64,000 bases of DNA from Paenibacillus_E sp964253085. GTDB lineage: Bacteria; Bacillota; Bacilli; Paenibacillales; NBRC-103111. Numbering within the stretch: position 1 is the stretch's first letter; each line of letters begins with the position of its first letter. The notes under the pieces are model-generated. The model had not been told where the DNA came from, did no database searches, and saw only the letters and a program-made list of their open reading frames with translations. This document shows positions 34,851 to 43,605 of this stretch, piece by piece. A program made the translations under genes and the position numbers. The DNA is taken from NCBI RefSeq assembly GCF_964253085.1, contig NZ_CAXUQH020000001.1:7130001-7194000 (forward strand). The letters are read 5' to 3'.

Positions 34851-35910
34851 AAGACTATTTAACCTAAGCGCTTGGATTCAGCCGCTGCTTGCCATCGTCA
34901 TCGGGTTGCTCGGTGGTGCGATTGCCATTCTGCTCATTGGCGGGTCCGTCGTTGAAACCTACACAGAGATGTGGAAAGGTGCCTTCGGCAACTTCTTCTA
35001 TTTCACGAATACGTTAACACGCGCCACTCCACTCATTCTTGTCGGGTTAGGTGTATCGATCGCGTTTCGTGCTGGATTTTTCAACATGGGGTCAGAGGGC
35101 CAAATGATTCTTGGCGCTTTATCCAGCGCCATGGTTGCGCTATACCTGCCTGGGCCTCTGCTATTTAAATTGCTCGCCGCGATTCTCAGCGGCATCTTGG
35201 CAGGCGGAATTTGGTCGGCCTTCGCTGGCTGGCTGGATGCTAAATTCCGAATGAATTTGATCATTACAACCCTGCTGCTTAACTATATTGCCGCTTTATT
35301 CGCAGGATATTTAGTCGCGTATCCGCTCAAAGATAAATCAGGATCCGCTGCGCTAGCCCAAACAATGATGATCGATAAAGGCGTATGGCTGCCCAAATTG
35401 TTTCAAGGCATGAGCATCCATGGCGGCTTTATTATAGCCATTGCACTCGCCATTCTCCTGTTTCTATTTATTAAATATACCGTAGCTGGTTATGAGGTCC
35501 GCATGCTGGGCTATAATCCGCTATTCGCGGCCTATGGCGGGGTTAATAGACGGAAAGTCATGCTGACGAGTATGTTTGCCAGCGGCGGTTTCGCGGGACT
35601 TGCTGGCGCGGTTGAGGTGCTCGGCATGCAGTATCGGTATACCGATGGCATGATTTCGAATCCAGGCTACGCATGGTCAGGCATCATGGCGACCTTGCTT
35701 TCAGGCGCGCATCCATTAGGCACAGCACTTGCGTCCATTCTGCTTGCTGCCTTGCAAACCGGAGGCATGGGTGTTGAACGCAATACGGACATTCCACTGC
35801 AGATATCCAGTGTTATTCAATCGTTGCTCATTCTCTTTGTAACAGCTAAAATCAGCTTAACCTTATGGAAACGCCGGAAAGGAGGCAAGGGCGATGCAGC
35901 ATCTTCTTGA
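34843..35910 (+). CDS. nupP: Nucleoside ABC importer permease NupP-like
   Basis: A 355-residue BPD_transp_2 permease with about nine hydrophobic segments. Family motifs are TPLILVGLGVSIAFRAGFFN, then MGSEGQMILGAL, and NPLFAAYGGVNRRKVMLTSM (coupling region). It overlaps the ATPase gene by 8 bases and the next permease gene by 17 bases, so all are translationally coupled. Confidence 0.92.
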   Translation: MLKRLFNLSAWIQPLLAIVIGLLGGAIAILLIGGSVVETYTEMWKGAFGNFFYFTNTLTRATPLILVGLGVSIAFRAGFFNMGSEGQMILGALSSAMVALYLPGPLLFKLLAAILSGILAGGIWSAFAGWLDAKFRMNLIITTLLLNYIAALFAGYLVAYPLKDKSGSAALAQTMMIDKGVWLPKLFQGMSIHGGFIIAIALAILLFLFIKYTVAGYEVRMLGYNPLFAAYGGVNRRKVMLTSMFASGGFAGLAGAVEVLGMQYRYTDGMISNPGYAWSGIMATLLSGAHPLGTALASILLAALQTGGMGVERNTDIPLQISSVIQSLLILFVTAKISLTLWKRRKGGKGDAASS

Positions 35911-36817
35911 TGTTTCTTTATTTAACTCCATGATTCGCATGGTCGCTCCGATTCTTCTTGCAGCACTTGGCGGAGCCATCTGCTCGCGCGTCGGTTTGTT
36001 TAACGTCGGCTTGGAAGGGTTCGTCTTGGTCGGTGCTTTTTCCGCAATTGTTGGTAATTACTACACAGGCAACGTATTCCTAGCCGTGCTTATCGCCATA
36101 GCCGTAACCATGCTGTTTTCGTTGATTTTTGCTTATATGAGTATCCATTTACAGGCGAATGTCATCGTCGTTGGGATTTCATTCAACTTCCTAGCCTTAG
36201 GTTTGACAGCATTCTGTTTGAAGGCTATTTTCAACGTAAAAGGCGCTTACTATGATAAAAATATGATCGGACTGCCGAAGTGGGACATCCCCCTCATTCA
36301 AGATATCCCTGTCATTGGCGGGATTATTTCCGGGCATTCCCCTCTTGTCTATCTAGCATTTGTACTTGTATTTGCTCTTCAGTATTTGCTATTCAAATCC
36401 GTCCTTGGCTTCCGTATGATCGCTGTCGGTGAAAACCCTGTTGCCGCCAAGAGTATCGGCATTAAGGTCAATCGGATGCAATATATAGCTGTGCTCATCT
36501 GTGGCGTCCTTTGCGGACTCGCTGGTGCGCAGCTTTCTCTCGGACAAGTGACCATGTTCACCGAGGGCATGACGGCTGGCCGCGGCTTCATCGCACTCGT
36601 TGCTACCATGCTGGGACAAGCCAATCCGATTGGCGTCATGGCATCCAGCTTACTGTTCGGCTTAATGGATGCATTCAGTATCCGATTACAGGGCTTCTCA
36701 TTACCAACCCATTTCACACAAATGCTGCCTTATATTGTTACACTGCTCGCAATGCTATTTTTCCGTAAAAGCAATTACTTAGCAGATGCACAAAAAGCGA
36801 ATGGCAGTTCGCGTTGA
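35894..36817 (+). CDS. nupQ: Nucleoside ABC importer permease NupQ-like
   Basis: A 307-residue permease of the same family, with APILLAALGGAICSRVGLFN, VGLEGFVLVG and the coupling segment ENPVAAKSIGIKVNRMQYIA. GGAGGCAAGGGCG precedes the ATG inside the end of nupP. It completes the importer. It is followed after 34 bases by a molybdopterin enzyme gene without a terminator. Confidence 0.92.
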   Translation: MQHLLDVSLFNSMIRMVAPILLAALGGAICSRVGLFNVGLEGFVLVGAFSAIVGNYYTGNVFLAVLIAIAVTMLFSLIFAYMSIHLQANVIVVGISFNFLALGLTAFCLKAIFNVKGAYYDKNMIGLPKWDIPLIQDIPVIGGIISGHSPLVYLAFVLVFALQYLLFKSVLGFRMIAVGENPVAAKSIGIKVNRMQYIAVLICGVLCGLAGAQLSLGQVTMFTEGMTAGRGFIALVATMLGQANPIGVMASSLLFGLMDAFSIRLQGFSLPTHFTQMLPYIVTLLAMLFFRKSNYLADAQKANGSSR

Positions 36818-36851
36818 GAAATTAGCAAGATAAGCTTAAGGAGGATGGCAG

Positions 36852-37529
36852 ATGCATAAAGACACCAAAGCGGAGCGCATTAAGCGCATGCAAATCCCCG
36901 CTGTAGACGTTCCACCAGAACTTGCTGGTCGGATTCCACCTGGTCAAGTCGTGACGGACCGATTTCCTATTTTACATGAAGGAGAAGTCCCGAAGTATGA
37001 TATGACAGCGTGGTCGCTGCGTGTTTTTGGAGAAGTAGCCGAAGAGAAAACATTCAGCTATGACGACATATTGGCTTTACCACATACACAAATCCAATGC
37101 GATATTCACTGCGTGACCCGTTGGTCCAAGCTGGATACGGTATGGGAAGGTGTGCGCTTCAGAGATTTCCTTGAACTGATCAATGTAAAACCAGAAGGAA
37201 AATATGTCATGATCCATGCTGACAATGACTATGAAACGAACGTTCCACTCGCAGATCTCATGGGTGATGATATCTTGCTGGCAACGACCTTCGATGGCAA
37301 GCCACTCACGCTTAAGCATGGTTGGCCGCTTCGCCTCGTTGTTCCGCATTTGTATTTCTGGAAAAGTGCCAAGTGGATTCGCGGCATCGAGTTCATGGCG
37401 GAAGATCGCGAAGGCTTCTGGGAACGCAATGGCTTCCATAACGTCGCAGATCCGTTCGAAGAACAGCGCTTCTCCGGTGAAGCCATTCCAATCCCCGAAG
37501 ATGAGTGGGTCAGAAAGGAGTTCGATTAA
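36852..37529 (+). CDS. Sulfite oxidase-like molybdopterin oxidoreductase (YuiH-like)
   Basis: A 225-residue cytoplasmic-looking protein of the sulfite oxidase fold (no signal peptide). The Mo-binding cysteine is in QCDIHCVTRWSKLDTVWEGV, and HGWPLRLVVPHLYFWKSAKW is the family's second signature. YuiH of B. subtilis is the nearest type I recognise; its substrate is not established. It lies in the nucleoside operon, between the permease gene and a nucleoside phosphorylase gene (1-base gap), which is unusual. AAGGAGG is well spaced from the ATG. Confidence 0.88.
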   Translation: MHKDTKAERIKRMQIPAVDVPPELAGRIPPGQVVTDRFPILHEGEVPKYDMTAWSLRVFGEVAEEKTFSYDDILALPHTQIQCDIHCVTRWSKLDTVWEGVRFRDFLELINVKPEGKYVMIHADNDYETNVPLADLMGDDILLATTFDGKPLTLKHGWPLRLVVPHLYFWKSAKWIRGIEFMAEDREGFWERNGFHNVADPFEEQRFSGEAIPIPEDEWVRKEFD

Positions 37530-37530
37530 T

Positions 37531-38262
37531 TTGCTTTTATCTATCTTACAAGTCAATTCGGAGGACTTAACTCCCTATGCCATCGTGTGCGGCGACCCGT
37601 TCAGAGCAGAGGCCATTTCACGTAAGTTGGACAATGCGCGTGAGCTCTCCTTCAGCCGAGAATATCGAACCTTCGTGGGCGAAAAGAATGGCGTACCCAT
37701 CACCGTCGTGAGTCATGGTGTCGGGTCACCTGGTGCAGCTGTTTGCTTTGAGGAGCTCATCAAAGGCGGCGTAAAGACACTGATTCGCGTAGGAACCGCT
37801 GGATCTTACTCAGCCGACGTACCGCCAGGAAGTCTCGTTGTGAGCACAGCTGCGGTACGTGAAGAAGGCTTAACTCGCCAGTTAGTTCCTCACGGCTTCC
37901 CCGCTGTAGCTGATCACGCTGTTACGCGTGCGCTGTATGAAGCGGCTTCTGAAACGGATGGACTCGTGAAGCAAGGGATTACCGTTACCTTGGATGCTTT
38001 CTTCCAAGGTGTCGAGGAATTCCCTCATCGTAAATATAAGCAAGCTGGCGCTTTGGCCGTGGAGATGGAAATTGCCGCCCTCTATGTCATTGCTTCGCTG
38101 CGTGGTGTGCGTGCTGGCGCCATTGTTGCCTTGGATGGCTACGCTGATGCCGATCTGCGGGAAGTGTACAACCCGCATACAGATGTCGTTTCTGGTGCTA
38201 TTGAGCGGGAAATTGATGCTGCGATTCGTGCGATTGTGAAATTGAATACGGATGACAATTAA
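37531..38262 (+). CDS. Nucleoside phosphorylase (uridine/purine nucleoside phosphorylase family)
   Basis: A 243-residue enzyme that cleaves nucleosides with phosphate to a base and ribose-1-phosphate. Visible marks are YAIVCGDPFRAEAISRKLDN at the phosphate-binding N-terminus, LIRVGTAGSYSADVPPGSLV, and AVEMEIAALYVIASLRGVRA with the sugar-binding Glu. I place the start at TTG 37531, which has AGAAAGGAG 10 bases upstream; a longer frame to 37216 lies inside the previous gene and is not plausible. It would process nucleosides brought in by the upstream importer. A terminator follows directly. Confidence 0.87.
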   Translation: MLLSILQVNSEDLTPYAIVCGDPFRAEAISRKLDNARELSFSREYRTFVGEKNGVPITVVSHGVGSPGAAVCFEELIKGGVKTLIRVGTAGSYSADVPPGSLVVSTAAVREEGLTRQLVPHGFPAVADHAVTRALYEAASETDGLVKQGITVTLDAFFQGVEEFPHRKYKQAGALAVEMEIAALYVIASLRGVRAGAIVALDGYADADLREVYNPHTDVVSGAIEREIDAAIRAIVKLNTDDN

Positions 38263-38265
38263 CAC

Positions 38266-38299
38266 AAAAGACCGTCAGGGATTTCCTGACGGTCTTTTC
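38266..38299 (+). terminator. Rho-independent terminator of the nucleoside operon
   Basis: AAAAGACCGTCAGG pairs with CCTGACGGTCTTTT around a 5-base loop, just after the phosphorylase stop codon. Confidence 0.9.
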
Positions 38300-38310
38300 T
38301 ACTATAATAT

Positions 38311-38355
38311 AAAAAAAACCTTCAGCCCCACTTTTCAGTGGTGGTGAAGGTTTTC
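38311..38355 (-). terminator. Rho-independent terminator of the sugar isomerase gene
   Basis: Minus-strand AAAACCTTCACCACCACTG pairs with CAGTG...CTGAAGGTTTT and is followed by eight T. It lies 16 bases after the stop codon of the isomerase gene. Confidence 0.85.
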
Positions 38356-38371
38356 GCTGATTGCATGTGGT

Positions 38372-39223
38372 TTACGCTAACCATTGCTTCACTTTCGCTG
38401 AGAAGTTATTCAGCATTTCTTGTGAACCGAATTGACCGCTGAAATCCTCGATACCCAGATACCCATCATAGCCGACTGCTTTCAAATCGCCAAGCAATTG
38501 CTTCCAGTTCACGATACCAGCATCAATCGGTGCCCATTCGCTTTTCCAAAGCTTAATGCCATCTTCTTCTCCGCCTGTAAGCGACCAAGCCGCATTTTTA
38601 ACATGTACATGAGCTAAGTAAGGTCCGAGTAATTCAAGACCCATCCGGTAATTCTCAAAGCCTTCATGAACCATGTTGCCGGCATCGTGAAGCACACCAA
38701 TGTGCTCTGGTTTGAAACCAGATACGAGTCTATGCGCCAGACCTGCACTTGCTGTAATCGTTTGGTGATGCGTTTCAACCAAGCCTTTTACACCGTACTG
38801 CTGAGAAAACTCTTGGACATGGTGCAGGTAGTCCACAGCTTTGGCGAACAAATCATTATAATTTTGGCTCTTATTATAGCCAGGTACGCCTACACGAATG
38901 AACGGAACGCCTACTTTTTGAGCCGCTTTAAACACATGCTCCGTCTCAGCAACATCACAATTATTCAAATAAGGTGTAATGCTTAGGTTAACTAAGTTCT
39001 CGTTCAGCGCAGCAAGCTTAAAACGCTCAAGTTCTGCATCGGAAGAAGCCGGATCGATCGAGCACAGATTATTTCCCCAGAAGGAAGGCTTCTGCCCCAC
39101 CGCGTCCGCAGGGATATCTTTGAAGCGCCACTCAATGCCAGTAATACCAGCAGCGGCAGCAGCTTTAGCAAGCTCTTCAGGCGTCAAATCAGGTGTAGCT
39201 ACAGTAAATACGGATAATTTCAT
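38372..39223 (-). CDS. Sugar phosphate isomerase/epimerase (xylose isomerase-like TIM barrel)
   Basis: A 283-residue AP-endonuclease-2-type TIM barrel. ITGIEWRFKDIP at the start and metal ligands in LVETHHQT, HIGVLHDAGNMVHEGFENYR, HVHVKNAAW and LGIEDFSG are typical. Such enzymes epimerise or isomerise sugars or inositols; the substrate is unknown. AGGAGGCTTATAT precedes the ATG. It is divergent from an AraC-type regulator that probably controls it. Confidence 0.87.
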   Translation of the reverse strand: MKLSVFTVATPDLTPEELAKAAAAAGITGIEWRFKDIPADAVGQKPSFWGNNLCSIDPASSDAELERFKLAALNENLVNLSITPYLNNCDVAETEHVFKAAQKVGVPFIRVGVPGYNKSQNYNDLFAKAVDYLHHVQEFSQQYGVKGLVETHHQTITASAGLAHRLVSGFKPEHIGVLHDAGNMVHEGFENYRMGLELLGPYLAHVHVKNAAWSLTGGEEDGIKLWKSEWAPIDAGIVNWKQLLGDLKAVGYDGYLGIEDFSGQFGSQEMLNNFSAKVKQWLA

Positions 39224-39365
39224 ATATAAGCCTCCTTAAATATAAGCAAGATCAGGTTGAATGTTTAACTCTTCTATATTTTGCAGTATAATAAAAACGT
39301 ATTCATTGCATTAATTGGGCAAAAGATTGCTAATATTGACTCCAACTAACAGAGGAGATCTTCAC

Positions 39366-40217
39366 ATGCAGGAAATGTACAAGAATCTCAATAAGCTGTT
39401 GACTTTTCGACATGCTGTAACCCATAATCCAATTCCGTTGGACTTCCACCAGCATCAAGACCATTATGAAATCTATTTCTTCCTTACCGGCGATGTTCAT
39501 TATTTCATAGAAAAGCAAGTGTATCCCTTACAGTACGGCGACCTGCTGATCATGCATAGCAATGAGCTGCATCGGCCTAATTTTCAATCGAAGAAACAGC
39601 GCTATGAGAATGTTGTTATCCATTTCAATCCAGCTCTACTGCAGCATATGAATTCTCAACAGTTCGACTTGTTGAACTGCTTCAATAATCGTGTTTTTGG
39701 TGAGCAAAATCGCATGAGACTGACGCCGCCTCAAATTGACGATATCATGAAACTCTATGATCGCATGGAAATGCACCGCCGCCCGCAGGCACTACCAGGT
39801 TCAGAGATCCTTTATTTTACTACCTTTATTGAGCTGCTCGTTTTTATTAATCGGATCTTTCAAAATCAAGGGAAACAAGAAGAACAGGTCATGATGCCAG
39901 ACAAGCTCTCCTCTCTCTTCACCTATATTGATGAAAATTTAGATCAGGACCTTTCGCTCGAGGTACTCGAACAAGTCGTCTTCATGAATCGCTCCTACCT
40001 ATGCCGACTATTCAAAAAACATACAGGCAGCACCATTCACGAGCATATCCTGTTCAAGCGCATCGCCAGGGCCAAACATTTGCTGCGCGAAGGCTCCACC
40101 GTCACCGACACATGCCAGCTAGCCGGCTTCAACGATTATTCGAACTTCATTCGGACTTTTAAAAAGGCCGTCGGCCTGCCCCCACGTCAGTACCAATCGC
40201 AGCAACGACGAGTGTGA
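39366..40217 (+). CDS. AraC family transcriptional regulator (cupin sensor type)
   Basis: A 283-residue regulator. The N-terminal cupin domain has FHQHQDHYEIYFFLTGDVHY, and the C-terminal double HTH has LSLEVLEQVVFMNRSYLCRLFK then VTDTCQLAGFNDYSNFIRTF. The ATG at 39366 has GAGGAG 9 bases upstream. It is divergent from the sugar isomerase gene with about 140 bases between, a common arrangement for a local sugar-responsive activator. Confidence 0.9.
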   Translation: MQEMYKNLNKLLTFRHAVTHNPIPLDFHQHQDHYEIYFFLTGDVHYFIEKQVYPLQYGDLLIMHSNELHRPNFQSKKQRYENVVIHFNPALLQHMNSQQFDLLNCFNNRVFGEQNRMRLTPPQIDDIMKLYDRMEMHRRPQALPGSEILYFTTFIELLVFINRIFQNQGKQEEQVMMPDKLSSLFTYIDENLDQDLSLEVLEQVVFMNRSYLCRLFKKHTGSTIHEHILFKRIARAKHLLREGSTVTDTCQLAGFNDYSNFIRTFKKAVGLPPRQYQSQQRRV

Positions 40218-40269
40218 TAAGCAGTTGCTCATCTTGGAAATCCCAATCCATCCTAAGGAGTTGATCCTC

Positions 40270-40659
40270 TTGTCCCACAGTCAAATTGCATCCCCGCAAG
40301 GATTGGCGCTTGTTGCCATAATCCGTGATTTTTGCACAAAACTGCCGGAAGTAGAAGAAAAGGTTGATGGCTTTGGACACACCACCTTTCGTGTCAAAGA
40401 CAAACCTTTTATTTTTATAGGTGAGACCGATGGCCAAGTCTCAACATCGCTCAAAACAAACCTTACTACACAAGAGTTCCTCTTAGGTCAGGATGGCACG
40501 GCTTATAAGAAGACACCTTATATCGGCCAGCATGGCTGGGTTAGCATTCTGAACATTGAACTAGTGCCATGGGCAGAGATCGAAGATTTGATCATAGAAG
40601 GGTACGCGCGAACGGCACCTAAGAAGCTTGTCCAGCAGTTGAAAGCCACAATGTCATAA
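40270..40659 (+). CDS. MmcQ/YjbR family protein
   Basis: A 129-residue protein of the MmcQ/YjbR fold. GHTTFRVKDKPFIFIGETDG, GQHGWVSI and the C-terminal YARTAPKKLVQQL match this family, whose members have been suggested to bind DNA but lack a clear role. The start is TTG 40270 with AAGGAG 8 bases upstream; the longer frame has no such site. It lies about 50 bases after the AraC gene on the same strand. Confidence 0.8.
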   Translation: MSHSQIASPQGLALVAIIRDFCTKLPEVEEKVDGFGHTTFRVKDKPFIFIGETDGQVSTSLKTNLTTQEFLLGQDGTAYKKTPYIGQHGWVSILNIELVPWAEIEDLIIEGYARTAPKKLVQQLKATMS

Positions 40660-40675
40660 CCCCGTTGTTTATTAC

Positions 40676-40719
40676 AAAAAAAGGATGCCCAGGTCTTAAA
40701 GACTTGGGCATCCTTTTTG
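40676..40719. terminator. Bidirectional Rho-independent terminator
   Basis: AAAAAAAGGATGCCCAGGTC pairs with GACTTGGGCATCCTTTTT around a short loop. It serves the MmcQ-like gene and the convergent aminopeptidase gene. Confidence 0.88.
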
Positions 40720-40730
40720 GTATGCAGGAC

Positions 40731-41846
40731 CTATTTCAGGTTCTCAGGATTTAAAACTAGAAGCTCAGGCAATACGAAGATACCGTCCTTACGGATCAAC
40801 ACATCGTCAAACCAAATTTCGCCGCCGCCATAATCAGGACGTTGGATGTTCACCATATCCCAGTGCAGCGAAGATTTGTTACCGTTGTAGGCATCATCAT
40901 AGCAATTACCAGGTGTGAAGTGGAAGCTGCCGTCGATTTTCTCATCGAACAGAATATCTTTCATCGGGTGCTGAATATAAGGATTCACACCGATCGCGAA
41001 TTCACCTACATAGCGAGCGCCTTCATCCATGTCGAAAATTTCATTGATACGATCCGTGTCATTCGCCGTCGCTTTGACGATTTTACCATTTTCGAAATGA
41101 AGCACCACGTTCTCGAAAATAAAGCCATCATGAGGTGACGGTGTGTTGTATGAAATGATACCGTTAACGGAATCGCGCACGGGAGCGGAGTACACTTCGC
41201 CGTCTGGGATGTTCAGCTCACCGTCGCATTTCACGCCGCCGATGCCTTTGATCGAGAAGGTTAAATCCGTACCAGGGCCGACAAGACGCACTTTGTCTGT
41301 GCGATCCATAAGCTCTTTCAACGGATCCATCGCTTTGGACATTTTGCCATAATCCATCGTACATACATTGAAATAGAAATCCTCGAATGCATCTGTGCTC
41401 ATGCTAGCAAGCTGAGCCATCGAAGACGTTGGGTAACGCAGAACGACCCATCTCGTATCCTTCACACGGACATCGAAATGAACCTGTTGATAATACACAG
41501 AGTTGTAAAGCTTCATCCGATCAGCCGGAATATCCGACAGCTCATAAATGTTCGCTCCACCACGTACCCCTATATAGCCTTGCATTTGTTTCATTTGGAA
41601 AGCATCCGCATTCGCCCAAGTTTGCATTTGAGCTTCCGTACCATTCATAACGAGTTCACGAATCACAGCATGATCACGTAAGTTAACAAAAGGATGCGCA
41701 CCCGCGGCGTGAACCTTTTTGACGATTTCTTTTACAAGAGCAGAATCAATCCCATAAGCTTCAATTAAAATATTTTCACCAGGCTGTGCCTTAACTGAAT
41801 AATTGACCAATACATCTGCAAGCTTAGTTAATCTAGGATCCAGCAT
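40731..41846 (-). CDS. M29 family aminopeptidase (AmpS-like)
   Basis: A 371-residue cobalt- or zinc-dependent aminopeptidase. The metal-binding positions of the M29 family are visible in ARYVGEFAIGVNPYIQHPMK and SSLHWDMVNIQRPDYGGGEI. It is shorter than B. subtilis AmpS (about 410). Its ATG lies 4 bases after the stop of an HTH regulator gene on the same strand, so the two are one operon and the regulator probably controls it. Confidence 0.9.
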   Translation of the reverse strand: MLDPRLTKLADVLVNYSVKAQPGENILIEAYGIDSALVKEIVKKVHAAGAHPFVNLRDHAVIRELVMNGTEAQMQTWANADAFQMKQMQGYIGVRGGANIYELSDIPADRMKLYNSVYYQQVHFDVRVKDTRWVVLRYPTSSMAQLASMSTDAFEDFYFNVCTMDYGKMSKAMDPLKELMDRTDKVRLVGPGTDLTFSIKGIGGVKCDGELNIPDGEVYSAPVRDSVNGIISYNTPSPHDGFIFENVVLHFENGKIVKATANDTDRINEIFDMDEGARYVGEFAIGVNPYIQHPMKDILFDEKIDGSFHFTPGNCYDDAYNGNKSSLHWDMVNIQRPDYGGGEIWFDDVLIRKDGIFVLPELLVLNPENLK

Positions 41847-41849
41847 GTG

Positions 41850-42461
41850 TTATCTCTCCTCTTCATTGGCGGGTTCGATGGGGTCAAATCCCCTTTCATG
41901 TGTCTGAAAGCCGACCGTCGTCAAATAGAACCATTCCCCATTCTCCTCTTGCTCGGCATCTAGCTCATAAATAAGAGCGCGGAATTTCCTTAACCATTCG
42001 GCATATTTCGCTTTACTCATTTTGACTTCAACCTGCGTCATGATAATCGGCCACTGGGATCGGTCGGGCGATGGAATTTGAAACGCCTCTTCGGGGGCAT
42101 TAATCGCTCTGTTTCTAGCATGTCCAAGTACACTTAATGTACGTTCTCGGTAATAATTTTCTACCTCCGAAACATACGGAAGCAAGTTCTCACTAGGTAC
42201 AAAACCACGTGCAACGGCACGATAAAATTTTTGCACAATTCCATTCTTAAGCTCCGTACGTACAACGAAAATTAAATTATGACGCTCAAGCTCATTCAAA
42301 TGATAATGCACCTTGGCACGCGCCATCCCTAACAGTTTAGCCAACTGCTGGCCAGTATAAGCTTTCTCTATAAGATATAGCAGTACTCTAGCGCGAAGTG
42401 GATCACTAATTGTTTTGAGTTGTTCGAGTTCTTCAATGATATAAACAGGCTGCAGTTTCAT
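41850..42461 (-). CDS. ArsR-like winged-helix transcriptional regulator
   Basis: A regulator of about 203 residues. The N-terminal winged helix is LKTISDPLRARVLLYLIEKA followed by YTGQQLAKLLGMARAKVHYH and a wing; the rest is a predicted effector domain of about 110 residues. ATG 42461 has GGAGG about 11 bases upstream and replaces a longer frame to 42491. It is cotranscribed with the aminopeptidase gene. A perfect 19-bp palindrome lies about 108 bases upstream and is a candidate operator. Confidence 0.85.
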   Translation of the reverse strand: MKLQPVYIIEELEQLKTISDPLRARVLLYLIEKAYTGQQLAKLLGMARAKVHYHLNELERHNLIFVVRTELKNGIVQKFYRAVARGFVPSENLLPYVSEVENYYRERTLSVLGHARNRAINAPEEAFQIPSPDRSQWPIIMTQVEVKMSKAKYAEWLRKFRALIYELDAEQEENGEWFYLTTVGFQTHERGFDPIEPANEEER

Positions 42462-42568
42462 CGTGGATCCGACCTCCCTCTCCAGTACCAAGATTAACGA
42501 ATGTACCCTATGCTAGAACGAGTTTCATCTCGAAAAAGCCTTGCTGCAAACGTCTCCTGGTCAACTTA

Positions 42569-42587
42569 TAATCTCTTAAAGAGATTA
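42569..42587. promoter_or_regulatory. Palindrome TAATCTCTT-a-AAGAGATTA, candidate operator
   Basis: A perfect 9+1+9 palindrome lies in the gene-free stretch 42462-42900 upstream of the ArsR-like regulator. TTGACC is found nearby on the minus strand. The rest of the stretch shows only the thiE terminator at 42754. Confidence 0.5.
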
Positions 42588-42753
42588 ATTAAACGACGGT
42601 CAAATCTTTTTAACCGTATCATAATGCTAAACAGAATCTATGTCAATTGCGGTTTCTGACTACCTAATGATTCAGTACGAGGCCTTAAACTACGCGACAT
42701 TTCACCGCTTTAAAGGATTACCGAAATTAAGCTTTCTACTATGGTAGCAAAAA

Positions 42754-42791
42754 GGGACGTTTCTGTCACCATTAAAGGTAGAAACGTCTCC
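42754..42791 (-). terminator. Terminator downstream of thiE
   Basis: Minus-strand GGAGACGTTTCT pairs with AGAAACGTCCC and is followed by TTTTTGC. It lies about 110 bases after the thiE stop codon. Confidence 0.65.
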
Positions 42792-42900
42792 AATAAAATA
42801 ACGAGCTAGGTTGTATGGGTCATTCAAATGGGAACTCTCTCATCTATCAATAGTTCAAAATTAGTAATTTCAGCTAACAAATAATGATTTTTGTCACTTG

Positions 42901-43605
42901 TTAGCCCTGTGGTGGATAATCCCAATGAGGGCTTGTCGCTTCTCTACAGGAAAAGCAGCGTGCGCGCAACGCCGCTGCTGCTTCGCGCGGTGAGCGCGCA
43001 CCCGCGATGGCGCTCACCACTGCCACGCCGTCCGCCCCCGCGCGGATGACGGCGCCTGCATTCGTGGCATCGATCCCCCCGATGCCCACGAGCGGCAGCA
43101 GGATGCCGCCTGCGCGCATCCGCGCTAGTACGGCAGGCCCCTGGACCTCACGCGCATCGAGCTTCGTGCGCGTGGCGTACTGGGGGCCTACGCCGAGATA
43201 GTCGGCGCCTTCGGCAAGCGCCGACTGGGCTTCGCCCAGATCGTGGGCCGATACGCCCACGATCATGTTCGGCAGCCGCTGCCGCACAGCGGCGGCTGGG
43301 GCATCCTCTTGGCCGATGTGGATACCATCGGCCTCCAGCTCTATAGCCAGCCGTTCATCATCGTTCACGATGAACGGGATCCCGCGCTGCGCGCAAAGGC
43401 GGCGCAGCCGCGCGCCCAGCGCGAGCAGCTCCGGCCCCTGCAGGGCGCCGGGGCCCTTCTCGCGCAGCTGAAACATCGTGATGCCGCCGTCGATGGCGGC
43501 TTCCAGCACTTCATACGGGTCAGCCCCGCCACAATTCGGACTGCCCATCACCAAATACAAACGCAGCGCCTTGCGCAGCTGCTCCTTACTCATGACAACA
43601 CTCAT
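42901..43605 (-). CDS. thiE: Thiamine phosphate synthase
   Basis: A 234-residue TIM barrel that joins HMP pyrophosphate and thiazole phosphate to thiamine phosphate. Marks are GITMFQLREKGPGAL, IPFIVNDDERLAIELEADGI, HIGQEDAP and LPLVGIGGIDATNAGAVIRA. It overlaps thiD by four bases (ATGA) and follows it. The coding sequence is markedly G+C rich, with many GCG and GCC codons, unlike the flanking genes. A short extra N-terminal and C-terminal part is present. Confidence 0.92.
   Translation of the reverse strand: MSVVMSKEQLRKALRLYLVMGSPNCGGADPYEVLEAAIDGGITMFQLREKGPGALQGPELLALGARLRRLCAQRGIPFIVNDDERLAIELEADGIHIGQEDAPAAAVRQRLPNMIVGVSAHDLGEAQSALAEGADYLGVGPQYATRTKLDAREVQGPAVLARMRAGGILLPLVGIGGIDATNAGAVIRAGADGVAVVSAIAGARSPREAAAALRARCFSCREATSPHWDYPPQG

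Noticed and set aside
37216..37530. N-terminal extension of the nucleoside phosphorylase frame
   Set aside because: It lies wholly inside the YuiH-like gene, and TTG 37531 has a proper ribosome binding site.
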